A DNA stretch of 64,000 bases from Cephalotrichum gorgonifer (Eukaryota; Ascomycota; Sordariomycetes; Microascales; Microascaceae), in the NCBI GenBank assembly GCA_900312665.1, contig ONZQ02000015.1:248001-312000 (forward strand). The letters run 5' to 3'. Every line of letters begins with the position of its first letter. The stretch's first letter is position 1. The notes under the pieces were generated by a model. The model had not been told where the DNA came from. It saw nothing but the letters and a program-made list of their open reading frames with translations, and ran no database searches. A program made the translations under genes and the position numbers. Below, one piece after another: positions 11,730-23,082 of this stretch.

Positions 11730-13300
11730 TGCGGGATGGGAGGCGGGAGGGGCAGGCTGGGGATTCCGTAGTTACCTGCTGGTCGGGGGGCACCGACTAA
11801 TGGATGCTGGGAAGTGATGATGCATCGTAATGCCGCGCGGGAGGTTTGGGGATGCGGGATGGAGCTCAGCCATGGAATGGAGACGGAAATGTTGATACAA
11901 TTTGATAAGGGGCTCCTGTCAGGGATTGACGCGCTATTAGAGATGGGGTTTTACCAAGTACCTTCCCACAGTGTGTATAACAAGTCTGGCCCCTGAAGAA
12001 TTGCCCTCCAAGTGAAGCATCTTCCAAGAGTTTACACAGTGGAAGGGTTCAAGACACGGTATTAGAGTACTTTTCAGCTACATGACGTCAATACCTAAAG
12101 ATGCGACTAGAGAATTGACGAGTTCGAACTGCGCGAGCCCGAATAATTCGTTGCTAAGGTATTTGTTTTTATAAATTCTCTTGTTAATAAATACGATATT
12201 CTCGGCTTGTGTTAGACACAGGCCTATCTGCTCGGTGACAGAAGATACAGCCTATACTCGTGGACTTGTACTTGAGAGTACTTGTATAATCGCTTCTTGG
12301 ACATGCTCTACGGAGTAGGTTCCATGTCTTCTCAGCTACAGATCGAAGTACAATCCCAGACACAGGCAGCTAGCTACCTGCGCTTAGAAAGGTGCTGCGT
12401 CGCCCCCTTCTCAAGGAGGAACGCATATTCCACAACCCACCAATCGACCCGACCTTTCACTAGCGCCGCGGCAGCGCCGTACTATTATTAGAGGTTCGGG
12501 AGTCAGGGCATACTCGCAGGTCGGACGTTATGGGTCTCCAGGCTAGAAATTCCATAAATGTACCAGTAATTACTCGAATTCTATAGTGCTAGATGCCACC
12601 CACCTGCAATATTTTGCCAAGAGATTCTCATCTTGCTACCGGTTGCCTCTCTGCGTTTGGGTCCGCTGAATTTCTATGTACAGTACTTAACTACTTGTCT
12701 GTATGTACTTTCCTGTGTTAAGCGCCTAACACAAGGCACACACGAATTATATGTACCCGCTGGATGCCAGGTACTTAATCTTAGGTATGCGCCCCCCCCC
12801 CCCTTGTAAGCGAAGAGATTCCCCTGTACAATAGGTCGTGCACACCTACGAACTTGCAGCAAGTTGGTAACTTAAACACCCTTGCCTCGTGTTTCAGGAC
12901 TTCTGGGCGCCTATTTCTATTTATCCTCCTTCATAACATCTGTCACAGAGGATTGTGAGAGGGTTCTGCTTGGGAGGTGAATCTTGTGCAAGTAGAAGTA
13001 CCAAGTCCCCCTACAAGTACTTGTACTATCCGGGACCCTGTCGCTCGTCAACCATGCTTTGCTTCCTTCTTTCCCTTTCATTTTTCTAACTATCTTCATT
13101 CTTGTCGACCAAATCTCAACCGGAACGCCACCTTCTAATACAGGAATACTCTTCTCCTCTACCCTGGGCGTCTACTTTCCTTTACACCCTTGCCAAACCT
13201 CAATCAGCCCGCCACCTTCCCAGTACTGCAATCCCACAGGCCTAGCCCCCTTCACTAGCATTTACCCGGAACTCAGTCAGTCCGTCTTGTCGTACTTTCG
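11730..13300. other. Intergenic, AT-richer, with repeated TACTTGTA words
   Basis: About 1.6 kb between the divergent transporter and dynamin genes. No gene is supported. The part at 12050-13030 is visibly richer in A/T than the genes and holds several copies of TACTTGTA/GTACTTGTAC-like words (near 12265-12290, 12695 and 13012-13023) plus a C-run near 12790. The last 250 bp are pyrimidine-rich, as in fungal promoters, and precede the dynamin-gene ATG. Confidence 0.45.
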
Positions 13301-16300
13301 ATGGCGGATTCCTCGAAGGAGGCCGTCCTCGACTCCGTTGTTGTGGACGAGCTCAACACGGAGTCCAAAGCCTTGCTTGATACTATTGATAGTCTGCGCG
13401 CGCTCAACGTGGGCGAGATTGTAAATCTCCCCCAAATAATCGTCGTGGGAGACCAGTCTTCGGGGAAATCCTCGGTCCTCGAAGCCATCTCTCATGTGAA
13501 GTTTCCCGTAAAGGGCGACCTCTGCACGCGCTTCGCGACGGAGCTGGCCCTCCGGAAATCGAGCGTGTCTAGCGTCGATGTCAGCATCCGATTCTCAGAT
13601 CCCGATAGATCGTCTCACCCGTTTCAGAAGTCAGGCTTCCATCTGGAAGACCTGCCCCAGCTCATCGAGGAAGCTAAAGAACGCATGGGGATTCGGGTTG
13701 GCGGCATCAAGGGTTTCTCCAAGGACGTCCTGCGTGTGGAGGTCACAGGGCCAGATGTCCCCTCGCTAACCCTCGTCGACCTGCCCGGATTCTTCCACTC
13801 CGAAACGGCCGATCAGTCTCGCGAGGGAAAGGAGACGGTCGACATGCTCGTGGAGAGCTACATGAAGCAGCCGAACAGTATCATCCTGGCTGTTGTCGCC
13901 GCCAACGCCCAGCCCTCCAACCAGATCGTACTGGAGAAGTGCAAAACGCACGATCCCGGCCGGACCAGGACCCTCGGCATCGTCACCAAGCCGGATCTGG
14001 CTCTCGCGGGATCCGCCGACGAGAGGAAGTATCTCCAGCTCGCCCAGAACAAGGAGAGTGTCCACAAGTTCGCACTCGGATGGCACGTGCTCCGGAACAG
14101 GTCCGAGAGCGAGGGCGAGGACGACTCCCACAGCGACAGGAACTTGCGGGAGGCGAACTTCCTAGCCTCCGGCGCCTGGGCCTCACTCTCACCAGGGAAC
14201 AAGGGCATCAGTTCCCTGCGGAAGAAGCTCAGCAAGGTACTTCTTGACCACATCCAGAAGACGCTGCCCGGGCTCATCAACGACATCAAAGAGAATATCG
14301 ACGAAAGGATGACGAAGCTGGCGCAGCTCGGTAACGCAAGGGCGACCCCGGATCACATGAAGGCCTACCTTATCGGCATCGCGGAGGAGTTCCAGAAGCT
14401 GGTGCGCGACGGCGTCAACGGGATTTACGCCGATAAGTTTTTTGGGGACCTGGATGACAGGGAGCGCAAGCTGAGGGCAAAACTCCGGAACCTCAATCAA
14501 GCTTTCAGCATCGTCTTGTCGAGCAAGGGGGCAAGCCAGAAGATTGTTCACGATGCCGACGACGAAGGCGACAGTGAGGTTGAAGGCGATAGCTCGGGAT
14601 CCGGAGATGATTCGACAGAGGTCGATGTGCCTAGCTATTTGGAGCCTTTCGTGTCCTGCTTTGACGAATTCCCCGAACCAGAAGTCATCAACCAGTCCGA
14701 TCTCAACCGGGACTTGGAGGCACTCGCCTCCGGAAACCAGGGCAGAGAGTTCCCTGGAATCCCTAACAAAGACCTCGTAGTCCAACTCTTCCAAAAGCAA
14801 GCCCGTCCGTGGAAGGGTATTGCACGGTTCTACGTCAACCTTGCGACGGATGTTGTCAAGGGATTCATCGAGGAGCTCATCACTCACGTGGTCGGGCCAG
14901 ACGAGGCCACGGCCGCGGCTCTCCTGCGGAACGTTGTGGACCCCTTTTTCGACGAGCGGAGAGAGGTGGTAGCCTCTAAGGTGGAAGAGATGTTGTATCC
15001 ATACGTTCACGGCTACGGCGGACTTCCGTTTGCCACCGAGTACCGCAGTAGGATGTCGCGTCGGGCCGCGCGACGTCTCGCCGATCAGGTCGGCAGCGCC
15101 CTCGCCGCGGATCTGCCAGTTACCCTCGTGGTCGCCTCGTCTAAAAAGCTCACGTCGAAGAAGATCCGCGAGGCGCTGTCTCGTCCGGAGGCTCTCGAGA
15201 GCAGCGAATTCGGGACAGAGCAGATTGTTGATATGATGGAGGTCTACTACGAGGTATTTCCACCCTTCCCCCGCCTAGAGCTCTGCTATTGAAGCGGCGA
15301 CACTTACTCATATAACCTTGCAAGATGTCCTGTCGCACCTTCTCCGAAAACGTCGTCAACCTCGCCGTGGAGAGCTGCCTTGTCCGCCACGTCGAAGGCA
15401 TGCTTACACCCAAGAAGGTGAATCTGATGGACGACGAGAGCTTGAGGGATCTCGCTGCGGAGTCCCCCGATATCACGTTTGAGAGGGAGATGCTGGAGGC
15501 CCAAGTCAGCAAGCTGAAGGACGGACTGAAAATGTGCCAGCGGCACAAGCCCCGAGGCACTACAGGTTCGCAGATCGGAAGATGAAGACAGGAAGGAGTG
15601 TCGTGCTAATATTTCGGGATAGCGCTGCCGTCGACTATATCTGGCACTCGATCCGTTTCAAGCAGTGCGGTCTCTGGTGAGTCATTCGCTGTCCGGTCAT
15701 CCTTTAGCTCAAGGTGTGAGGCTGACCATGCTTCGCTAGGCCCTCCTAATGCCACTATGCCCGACAGAACCGCAAGCACCAGTGTCGGAGCTCCGCCGAA
15801 CCCGTTGACGAATCTACCCGAAAAAAGTCAGCCCAAGCTCTTCTCCTTCAGTCACCCCGTAGACACCCCCTCATCAGCAGACAAGAAGCCCTCGCCGCAC
15901 TCCGGCCTTTTTGCAGGTCTCTCATCAGCACAGAAGACCACCCCTGCGTCATCCGGCCTTTTTGCAGGTCTCTCATCAGCACGTAAGACTACCTCTGCGT
16001 CATCCGGCCTGTTTGCAAAGAGCCCATCAGCAGAGCAGAGCAGCCCTGCGCCATCCGGCTTGTTCGCAAAGAGCCCATCAGCAGAGAAGAGCAGCCCTGC
16101 GCCATCCAGCTTGTTCGCAAAGAGCCCGTCAGCAGAGAAGAGCAGCCCTGCGCCATCCAGCTTGTTCGCAAAGAGCGTATCAGCTCAGGAGAACACACAT
16201 GCGCCCTCTAGCTTATTTGGGGGGGGCGCATCAGCACAGCAGAGCTCCACTACGCCCACCGGCTTGTTTGCGGGGCTTTCAGCAAAGCAGACCACCTCTG

Positions 16301-16395
16301 AACCATCCGGCCTGTTTGCCAAGAGCCCATCTGCACAGCAGAAATCCCCCGCGCCCTCCGCTAGCTCTGGCAAGAACCAAGGTACGGTGCGGTAG
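13301..16395 (+). CDS. Dynamin-like GTPase with C-terminal GLF-repeat tail
   Basis: Large GTPase of the dynamin/Mx superfamily, which remodels membranes by GTP-driven oligomerisation. Model: join(13301..15253, 15325..15565, 15623..15676, 15740..16395), 967 aa; introns of 71, 57 and 63 nt, all in phase. G1 is GDQSSGKSS at residues 50-58, G3 is DLPG starting at Asp160, and G4 is TKPD at 229-232. The middle/stalk domain has an acidic insert (about residues 417-440). The GTPase-effector domain is in exon 2 (from about residue 652). Exons 3-4 add a low-complexity Ser/Pro/Ala tail: after SFSHPVD come nine tandem units of 16-17 residues of type SGLFAKSPSAEKSSPAP (15901-16356), ending 12 residues later. 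The tail is unusual for dynamins and resembles disordered phenylalanine-containing repeats. A splice at 16380 would only change the last few residues. Confidence 0.88.
15901..16356 (+). repeat. 51-bp coding minisatellite, nine units
   Basis: Nine tandem units inside the last exon of the dynamin-like gene: eight of 51 bp and one of 48 bp (16258-16305). All keep the reading frame. The invariant core is (S/T)-(G/S)-L-F followed by a Ser/Ala/Lys stretch. Units 3-5 are nearly identical at DNA level, pointing to recent expansion; units 1-2 form a second subtype with AGLSSA. Confidence 0.9.
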
Positions 16396-17076
16396 TGGTT
16401 CCGAGAAACCCGCGCAGGCTGACAGTAAACAGACAGCAAAGGGGAAAAGTTAGTGTGGCATCCCTTGAAGCCGACGGACTTTAGTTTTTCGGGGGCAAAA
16501 TTTCCCACTTTGAGCGGGATTCCCCAGACTGAGTTTACAATTCACGTGGAGAGTGAGAGGTTTGGTTCTACAGATCAGTGTCATTTCCAGCATATTTGTG
16601 CTACCGAGCAACATTGGCGATCATCGCCGGATGAGCTGAGGTATCTTTATTATACTGTAGCCAGATGCAAGATGGGGGTATAAGATGGTGCTCAGATAAG
16701 GGACTGGATCCTTGCCTTTAGTGACATGGAGATATGGAGGTAGTAGTCACGAGTTGTATATGAAGTTTTTGAGGATGAGATGTGCGTTGTTCTATTTTAC
16801 TGGGATGCTAGCATGTCACAAGTTGCGCCTATGGCCGGACTATAGACTTTGGCTGCTTCCCTGTCGTAGTAATGGACCTGGGTTCATAAACATCACCGAT
16901 ACACAAGGACCCGACCGTCTATCGTTTATCAATCTGACACCGTCTCATTGCGGCCAAATGTAGTTGGCAAATGCCTCTTTGTAAACATTATGTGATCCAG
17001 TCGGGTATTCTACTCCATACTATACATTATCTATGCCGATTTACTCGCCCCCGTCTCCTACCGCTTATGCGTGAGA
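16396..17076. other. Intergenic stretch between convergent genes
   Basis: About 680 bp, AT-leaning, between the ends of two genes that face each other. It would hold both 3' ends. No gene or structured RNA was recognised. Confidence 0.4.
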
Positions 17077-18090
17077 CTAGCCCTTTGTCGTCCCCCCTTG
17101 TACAGGCAACTCGTATAACCGGGACGTCGTAGTCTCAGGCGTTAGCTCCGCGTATACTTGGGACGCCGTCGACAACTCCGCGTAGGGTTTTCCTCCTACG
17201 TAAGCCCCACCGCCGGCTTGCCCCGGAGCAATTCCGCCAAAAGGATCGGGGGCAGCACTGCCCCTATTAGCCCTCGCCGACCGCCTCCGTCTCCAGAGGA
17301 GCCACGCGCCGAGGACTATGAGGGCGAGGCCGCCGATGGCACCGACAACAGCGCCGGCGATAACCCCCGCGGGCGTTCCCGTGTCGCTTGGTTGATCCTC
17401 CTCTCTCGAATTTTCATTCGTGTCGGAGGGGCTAGCGGTGGGTGTGGATATGGATACAGCGACATTGAACCCATTTACGGGGATGCCATAAAGTGTTACC
17501 TCGTCCTTGCCGACGGTAGAGCTAACGATGCGGTTGGTGACTCCTCCGTCGCTGCTGTGGTGTGAGCCAAGGTATGTTATGACCTGTCCGGACGTCGCAA
17601 TCGATGTGCATTGGGAGGGCCAGGCGTAAGATATCGGCTGTGGGATGTTGAGAGAGTATGATCTGACAGAATGATGTAGTTAGCACCATCATTATGAAGT
17701 AAATCCAACCTAGAAGGAGGGGAGAATATCGTGGGGAGGGGATCCCGCATACGAAGGACAGCAGAAGACGCGATTGACATCTTCCCCCACAATGGCCGTC
17801 TGGACCGCGTGGTACGCCTCCGGGCACTGAAAGGTGGGCCCGAAGACAGAATACGTCTCGGCGATATGTGCCTGCGCCCACGAGGAGGTAAAATCGGGTG
17901 GCCAGCACGTCTGCACCTCAGAGGCGAATGACATGCCGTAGATGACGTCGTGGGCCATGACCGTGAGGTCCCCCCGCCTCCAGGTGACGGCACAATCGCT
18001 AGGTTGAGGCCAAGGTGTCGACATCACCGGGATGAATGTAAGGGGCGTTCCACTCACGATGAGGGTTGATATTGATGTTGATGTCGTCAT
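17077..18090 (-). CDS. Single-pass membrane protein, tandem paralogue A
   Basis: Function unknown. Model: complement(join(17077..17662, 17753..18090)), 307 aa; one 90-nt intron with donor GTATGC and acceptor TCAG. The N-terminal domain (residues 1 to about 195) has Cys residues in a VFCCPS motif that straddles the splice site and a later PSQC motif. A Thr/Ser/Pro-rich stalk, one hydrophobic helix (about residues 215-240, VIAGAVVGAIGGLALIVLGA), a WRRRR stop-transfer cluster and a Gly/Tyr-rich cytoplasmic tail ending YELPVQGGTTKG follow. No cleavable signal peptide is visible; the start is set by alignment with paralogue B, which shares the N-terminal (L)TVSGTPLT-like segment. The intron position and phase match B exactly. 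The layout fits a surface sensor-like protein, but that is inference. Confidence 0.75.
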
Positions 18091-19406
18091 CTTGGGTGGG
18101 CAGAGGTGGGGAGGTGAGATGGGGCAGAGACTGGGCCGGAGGATGGGGCGTATATCGGAAAGGATACGGAATGGAGACTCGAGGAGGAAGACAAGACTTC
18201 CTCGAGTGTTGAGGGCGGAGGAGAAAAGTGTGAGCGGCTGGCTGGGTGCTGAATTTGGGGGGTGGCAAGTACCCAGGAGCAGGAGCCGACGTCCAAAGAC
18301 GGCCCGCTACAAGTACACCCATGCCTGAGGTCGTGTGACATCAGGGCCAGTACTGGTACTGCCTCCGTTCCTGGGTCTACAACAATGGCGAACGCGGAAC
18401 AGCATTGTCTCCTGGCGGGGTGGAGTTTGCCCAATCATCTATCGTGGCCAGTCCGGGGCGCCCCTGTCAATGCAACGTCAGGACCCGAGAGACTGGATAC
18501 GAATCTTAGACCTAAATCTTAGTGGCTGGCTTTTTGCGTTCTGGCGCTTGCTGTTACGCCAAGGTAAATAAAAAGGGCCATTTTAATATGTATGTACAGG
18601 TACGGGGCAATGACGAGGATAGGCATACTTTTCAGGGTCAATCGGGCTCCCACACATTCATGCATTTGTGCTTTATCTCCTTCACATAACTAGGTCATGG
18701 ATTGATCCGGGTCTTGGCTCTCGCACAGTGGAAATTCTATTGCAACATTAACAGTCTGGCAGATCGTACAAGAACCTCCAGGTGGTGCTTGTAGCACGTA
18801 CGGGTACGTGGCTGAGCTTTACCTCTCATCCGACACACATCTTACTCCTCGAGGGCGTCCTAACCGGCGTAGCGGTAGTGGGTCCCCGGCTTTGGCTGAG
18901 TGTATCCACCGAACCGGTCCGTACCACATCCGAGACAATAACTGCCAAACAGTCAATAAGATAAGACATTAAGTCACCGCGGCGCCACTAATGTCACCGC
19001 GTCAGACTGTTAACTTGACCCTTGCATAGCTGGATGCGGAACATGCGCAGTATAGGGGAGAGGTTAGCATCCTGGTCGAGCATTCACAGTAATGGCATTC
19101 CTGCTTGGTCGATACAGATCAATGTTGTAGAGATAAAGAGGAAGTCGTCGAGAGCCAAATCTTCGCCCCCTGTCTTCCAGAGTCCTTCAATTCCATCTTC
19201 TCGCGATCCCCAAGAACATGAGCGAAGGTAGTGGACATAACACACAGCGCTACAACGTGACGGCTCGACTATCACCCGTCAAGGTGGGGTTCGCCACCTC
19301 TGCATTATGAATAGTTTCTCATTGTGTCATCTCGTATACATTATAATATAACGCTCTATGCAACGCTCTAAACATGGTCATCACTACTCGCCACTCCCCT
19401 ATCCCT
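18091..19406. other. Intergenic stretch between tandem paralogues
   Basis: About 1.3 kb with only short ORFs of no recognisable family. It must contain the promoter of paralogue A (right of 18090) and the 3' end of paralogue B. A GTAC-rich cluster with words such as CACGTACGGGTACGTG occurs near 18796-18811. Confidence 0.4.
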
Positions 19407-20404
19407 CTACACGCGACACCAGCTCTTGGTGCTCCCCTGGGGGGGCAACTCATATACCCCTCCTGACATCGTATTCATCGACAGTTCCACATCCCGCTCG
19501 TACACCTCTAGCTCGTGCCGCTTCACCTCTTCAGGGTGCTCCCGGTCCGTGCTGGAATACCCGCTCATAGCTTCTCCCAGCACAGTGCCGTCCTGGGCAA
19601 CCCCGCCCTGATCCCCACTCCTGCGCCCTGGTCCAGCCCTGGCCTTCGCCAACCCTCGTCGTCTCCATAATATCCATGCGCCGAGAGACACGAGGGCGAG
19701 CCCGAATACAACGCCGACCGATGCACCGATACTCACCGCCAGCGGCGTGCCCTGGTTATTCGCGTTGGAAGATTCAGTGGGAGGCGGCGATGTGCTCTCA
19801 AGGTCGGTGGTCGGCGTGGGTGTTGCGGCCTGGATATTGAACCCGTTTAGCGGGGCGCCGTATATTGTGATTTCGGGTTCGTCGACGGTGGATGTGGTCG
19901 TTTTTGTGCCACCTTTGAGGTCTAGAAAGGATAGGACCTGGCCGGACGTTGCTGTCGTAATGCACTGGGAGGGGAAGGCCGGGGATAACGGCTGTGCGAT
20001 GAGGAGGGAATACGATCTGTTAAGAATTGTCAGCGACAGATCTATTGTCAGGAGGGACGGGGTATAACGTACGAGGGACAGCAAAACAGCTGTTGGACAT
20101 TAGAAGATATAATGGCTGTTTGCACTGGTTCATACGCTCCGGGGCACACAAAGGTCGGGCCGAATGCCATGAACGTCTCCATGACGACGCTCTGTACGTA
20201 GAAAGGGGATATCTCTGGGGGAAAGCATGTCCGCGCCTCGGTGGAATACGACATGCCGTAGATGAGGTCTAGGGCGATGAGCTTGTCGTCCCCCCGGCGG
20301 TAGGTGAGGGAGCATTCTGGCGGCTGTGACCAGAATGTTGAGAATACAGGCAGGAGGGTGAGGGGTGTCCCGCTCACGGTGAGGGTTGACGGGGCTTCTG
20401 CCAT
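19407..20404 (-). CDS. Single-pass membrane protein, tandem paralogue B
   Basis: Function unknown. Model: complement(join(19407..20016, 20073..20404)), 313 aa; one 56-nt intron with a canonical GTACGT donor and AACAG acceptor. The layout is the same as paralogue A: an N-terminal domain with VSGTPLTLLPVFSTFW, conserved YRRGD, a GPTFVCPGAY segment and the FCCPS motif split by the intron; then PSQC, a Thr/Ser/Pro stalk, one helix (VSIGASVGVVFGLALVSLGA), WRRR, and a tail ending YELPPQGSTKSWCRV. The frame is open upstream to an ATG at 20614, but similarity to paralogue A begins only at the 20404 start. Adjacent direct orientation and identical gene structure show a tandem duplication. Confidence 0.75.
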
Positions 20405-21201
20405 GACGGGGGCGGTAGCTGGACCCGAGGTTGTCGAGGCTTGTCCAGGATGGTATGAAAGACGAGGGATGGTTTTGCAGAGTAAGTTGTTGGTAGGAGA
20501 AAAAAAATCCAAAAAAAAAATCGTGGGTTGATGTGGTGCAGAAGGTGGGATAGTATGCAGGAGAGAGTGATTGGGGGCGACGCGGGTCGGATTATGGCCG
20601 CTCTTCACGCGCATGGGGTCGGTCGTGGTCTCCTCAGCAAGGTATTAGAGACCAATTCAAAACGATGATGATGCGGGTCCTTGAACGCGCGGGTATTGGG
20701 ATGCTGGTATTGGTTCGGGAGCATCGTGGAGTTGGGCGTGCCCAATCACAGGCCGCCACGGACAAGGTCGGGACCGGGATCCGCTGTTTCGACAAGAAAC
20801 CAGAGCCACCACCCAGCTGCCTGGATGAGGCCCATGCTTTCTCTAGCGGCCGATTTGGGTGACTTAGCGCGGGTTCTGTCGCCCCACCGGGGCGCTTCCA
20901 CATTCGACAACGCCCAGAAAAGTACTAGTAGTTTGGCAGAATGTACGAAGCACATGAGTAGTACTGCGAGTATATATGGTATCAAGACAGGCCACTGGGA
21001 ACTTCTGGTAATAGATTGGATAAACCTATGTGGGGAAAATTCTCTGATCATTGTGTGGGTAGATATTCCCGCAAGTTCTAAACTCGGAGATATGCGGATC
21101 ACTGGAGGGTTCATCTTATACTAGTACTTTTGTATCCTTGCTCATACAGACCGCATTGAACCTTATACGGGCCACACGGTACCTGTAACGCAACGGACGT
21201 G
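20405..21201. other. Intergenic stretch left of the assembly gap
   Basis: About 800 bp. The first 200 bp are the presumptive promoter of paralogue B and contain an A-rich run near 20500-20520. No gene is supported. Confidence 0.4.
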
Positions 21202-21695
21202 NNNNNNNNNNNNNNNNNNNNNNNNNNNNNNNNNNNNNNNNNNNNNNNNNNNNNNNNNNNNNNNNNNNNNNNNNNNNNNNNNNNNNNNNNNNNNNNNNNN
21301 NNNNNNNNNNNNNNNNNNNNNNNNNNNNNNNNNNNNNNNNNNNNNNNNNNNNNNNNNNNNNNNNNNNNNNNNNNNNNNNNNNNNNNNNNNNNNNNNNNNN
21401 NNNNNNNNNNNNNNNNNNNNNNNNNNNNNNNNNNNNNNNNNNNNNNNNNNNNNNNNNNNNNNNNNNNNNNNNNNNNNNNNNNNNNNNNNNNNNNNNNNNN
21501 NNNNNNNNNNNNNNNNNNNNNNNNNNNNNNNNNNNNNNNNNNNNNNNNNNNNNNNNNNNNNNNNNNNNNNNNNNNNNNNNNNNNNNNNNNNNNNNNNNNN
21601 NNNNNNNNNNNNNNNNNNNNNNNNNNNNNNNNNNNNNNNNNNNNNNNNNNNNNNNNNNNNNNNNNNNNNNNNNNNNNNNNNNNNNNNNNNNNNNN
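21202..21695. other. Assembly gap (494 Ns)
   Basis: A run of 494 undetermined bases. Sequence on either side shows no gene entering the gap. Open frames across it are artefacts of the Ns. The true length may differ from the number of Ns. Confidence 0.99.
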
Positions 21696-21896
21696 CAGTC
21701 GATCATTCCATAGAAATCCCTGTCGCCTGAATGTTAGTATTCGATGTGGATTTTGTCGACGGGATATATCCCGGGCCCCTGCAACATGAGAATACTCTTC
21801 TCACTAGCGTAATAGTGACTATAGCTATGACGTCTAGACTCGTAGAATTATGATCCCTCTTTCATGGAAGCCACCATCTTCTTCTCAGCATGACCC

Positions 21897-22658
21897 TCAC
21901 TCACCCTTCTTCTTCCAGGCCTGATCCGCATCTGCCATTCCTTGTTAGATTTACAGAGCCCGTACTTAGACAGCTGGAATACACATACCTGGATGTATAT
22001 CCGGCTCCTTGATATACTACTTCGCCTTCCTTTTATCCTCAAAATCGACCCCAAACCGTTTATCTCTCTTTCTAAACTCCTCAATATCCAACCGCCCCTC
22101 GGCCGTGAAACTTGTCATCAGCTGCGGCTCCCCCAGGGGCAGCTTATCCCCACGGTCGACCTGCCAGGGGTGGTATATATTCCCGTAGACCTTCACGAGC
22201 TGCTCCATCTCCTTGCTCTCGGTGGCCTCTCACGCGACCTTTGGGAGGCCGAACTGCGGCATGATGAGCATTCCGGACTTGACCTCGAAAACATGCCTGT
22301 GCCAGTATTTACGCTCCTCGGACGGAAGCGTGGAATAGAGGCTTGGGGTGATCATGTACCCGATGCCTATTAACCAGGCGTTGGGCTCGGGGCTGTCGTA
22401 GAGGATACATTGCCGTATCTCGATCAGATGTGAGCTGGAACCTCGCGAAAAAAAAAAAGGTTCACGATATGGCTGGGGAGTGTTACCGTCGTTCAGGTGA
22501 CCGCAGTAGTGATTCGTCTCTACGAAGCGCTTGGGGTCGGAGGCGTAGGCGTGGAATGCGTTTAGATGGGCGCATATGTTCTTGACAGGCGAAAGGTTGC
22601 GTAATAATGCATGCGATAGGCTAGTAGTAGAAAGTCCAGGGAGAAAGGAAGAAGACAT
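21897..22658 (-). pseudogene. Broken oil-body-associated-like protein gene (DUF1264)
   Basis: Recognised by the DUF1264 core: SPVKNICAHLNAFHAYASDP, then RFVETNHYC, RQCILYDSPEPNA, YMITPSLYSTLPSEERKYWH and YHPWQVDRGDKLPLGEPQLM. Family members are about 230-250 aa, soluble or lipid-droplet linked, of uncertain role. Reading from ATG 22658, the frame meets TGA at 22230-22232 where the family has a Trp (KVA-stop-EATESKE), then continues in the same frame to a TAG at 22017-22019, after which YIKEPDIHP still matches the family. A probable intron and a last piece ending at 21897 follow. A 3n insert near 22440-22490 looks like a degraded intron. Substitutions such as Arg to Trp in the NARLIG-like motif are of C-to-T type. 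The gene is therefore probably dead. Alternatives are sequencing error or stop read-through. Confidence 0.75.
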
Positions 22659-23082
22659 AGGGAAGCAAATCTTTTTTAAAGAATGGCAACAAGTATTTAC
22701 TATATGCGTGTCGCCTAGCATATGATATTCGCAAAGCCGGATGGACACTGAAATGATCGCGATCATGTTGTCTAGTCTCCGCTCTCCGGTGCGCGGTCGT
22801 AGCCGAAACCCAATCCAGATTTAATTTCTAAACTAAATATTCCGACGTTGGACTTACACAATGGACCGAGATGAAGTATACGAAAGGCGAATGAAAACAT
22901 TTTGGGAGTGTCACATCTAAGAGAGGCGCACGTGATCCTTCGCGCAACACACCATCAGAATGAAGGCACGGACGTCGAATATGTACTTCAACACGCATCA
23001 CTGGGCCACAGAAGCAGCAGCGACGGCCACACAAATTAAGTGAACCCACCTTTGTTATTTTCAGGTCTCACTAGACCAAGCC

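Noticed and set aside
14189..15010. A 273-codon minus-strand frame inside the dynamin-like gene
   Set aside because: The plus strand has an unambiguous GTPase reading over the same bases; the antisense frame has no motif.
15911..16453. A 180-codon repetitive frame offset from the dynamin tail frame
   Set aside because: It is the +1 reading of the same minisatellite. The other frame joins the GTPase exons in phase and gives a simpler Ser/Pro/Ala composition.
21116..21789. Open frames crossing the run of Ns on both strands
   Set aside because: They exist only because Ns carry no stops.
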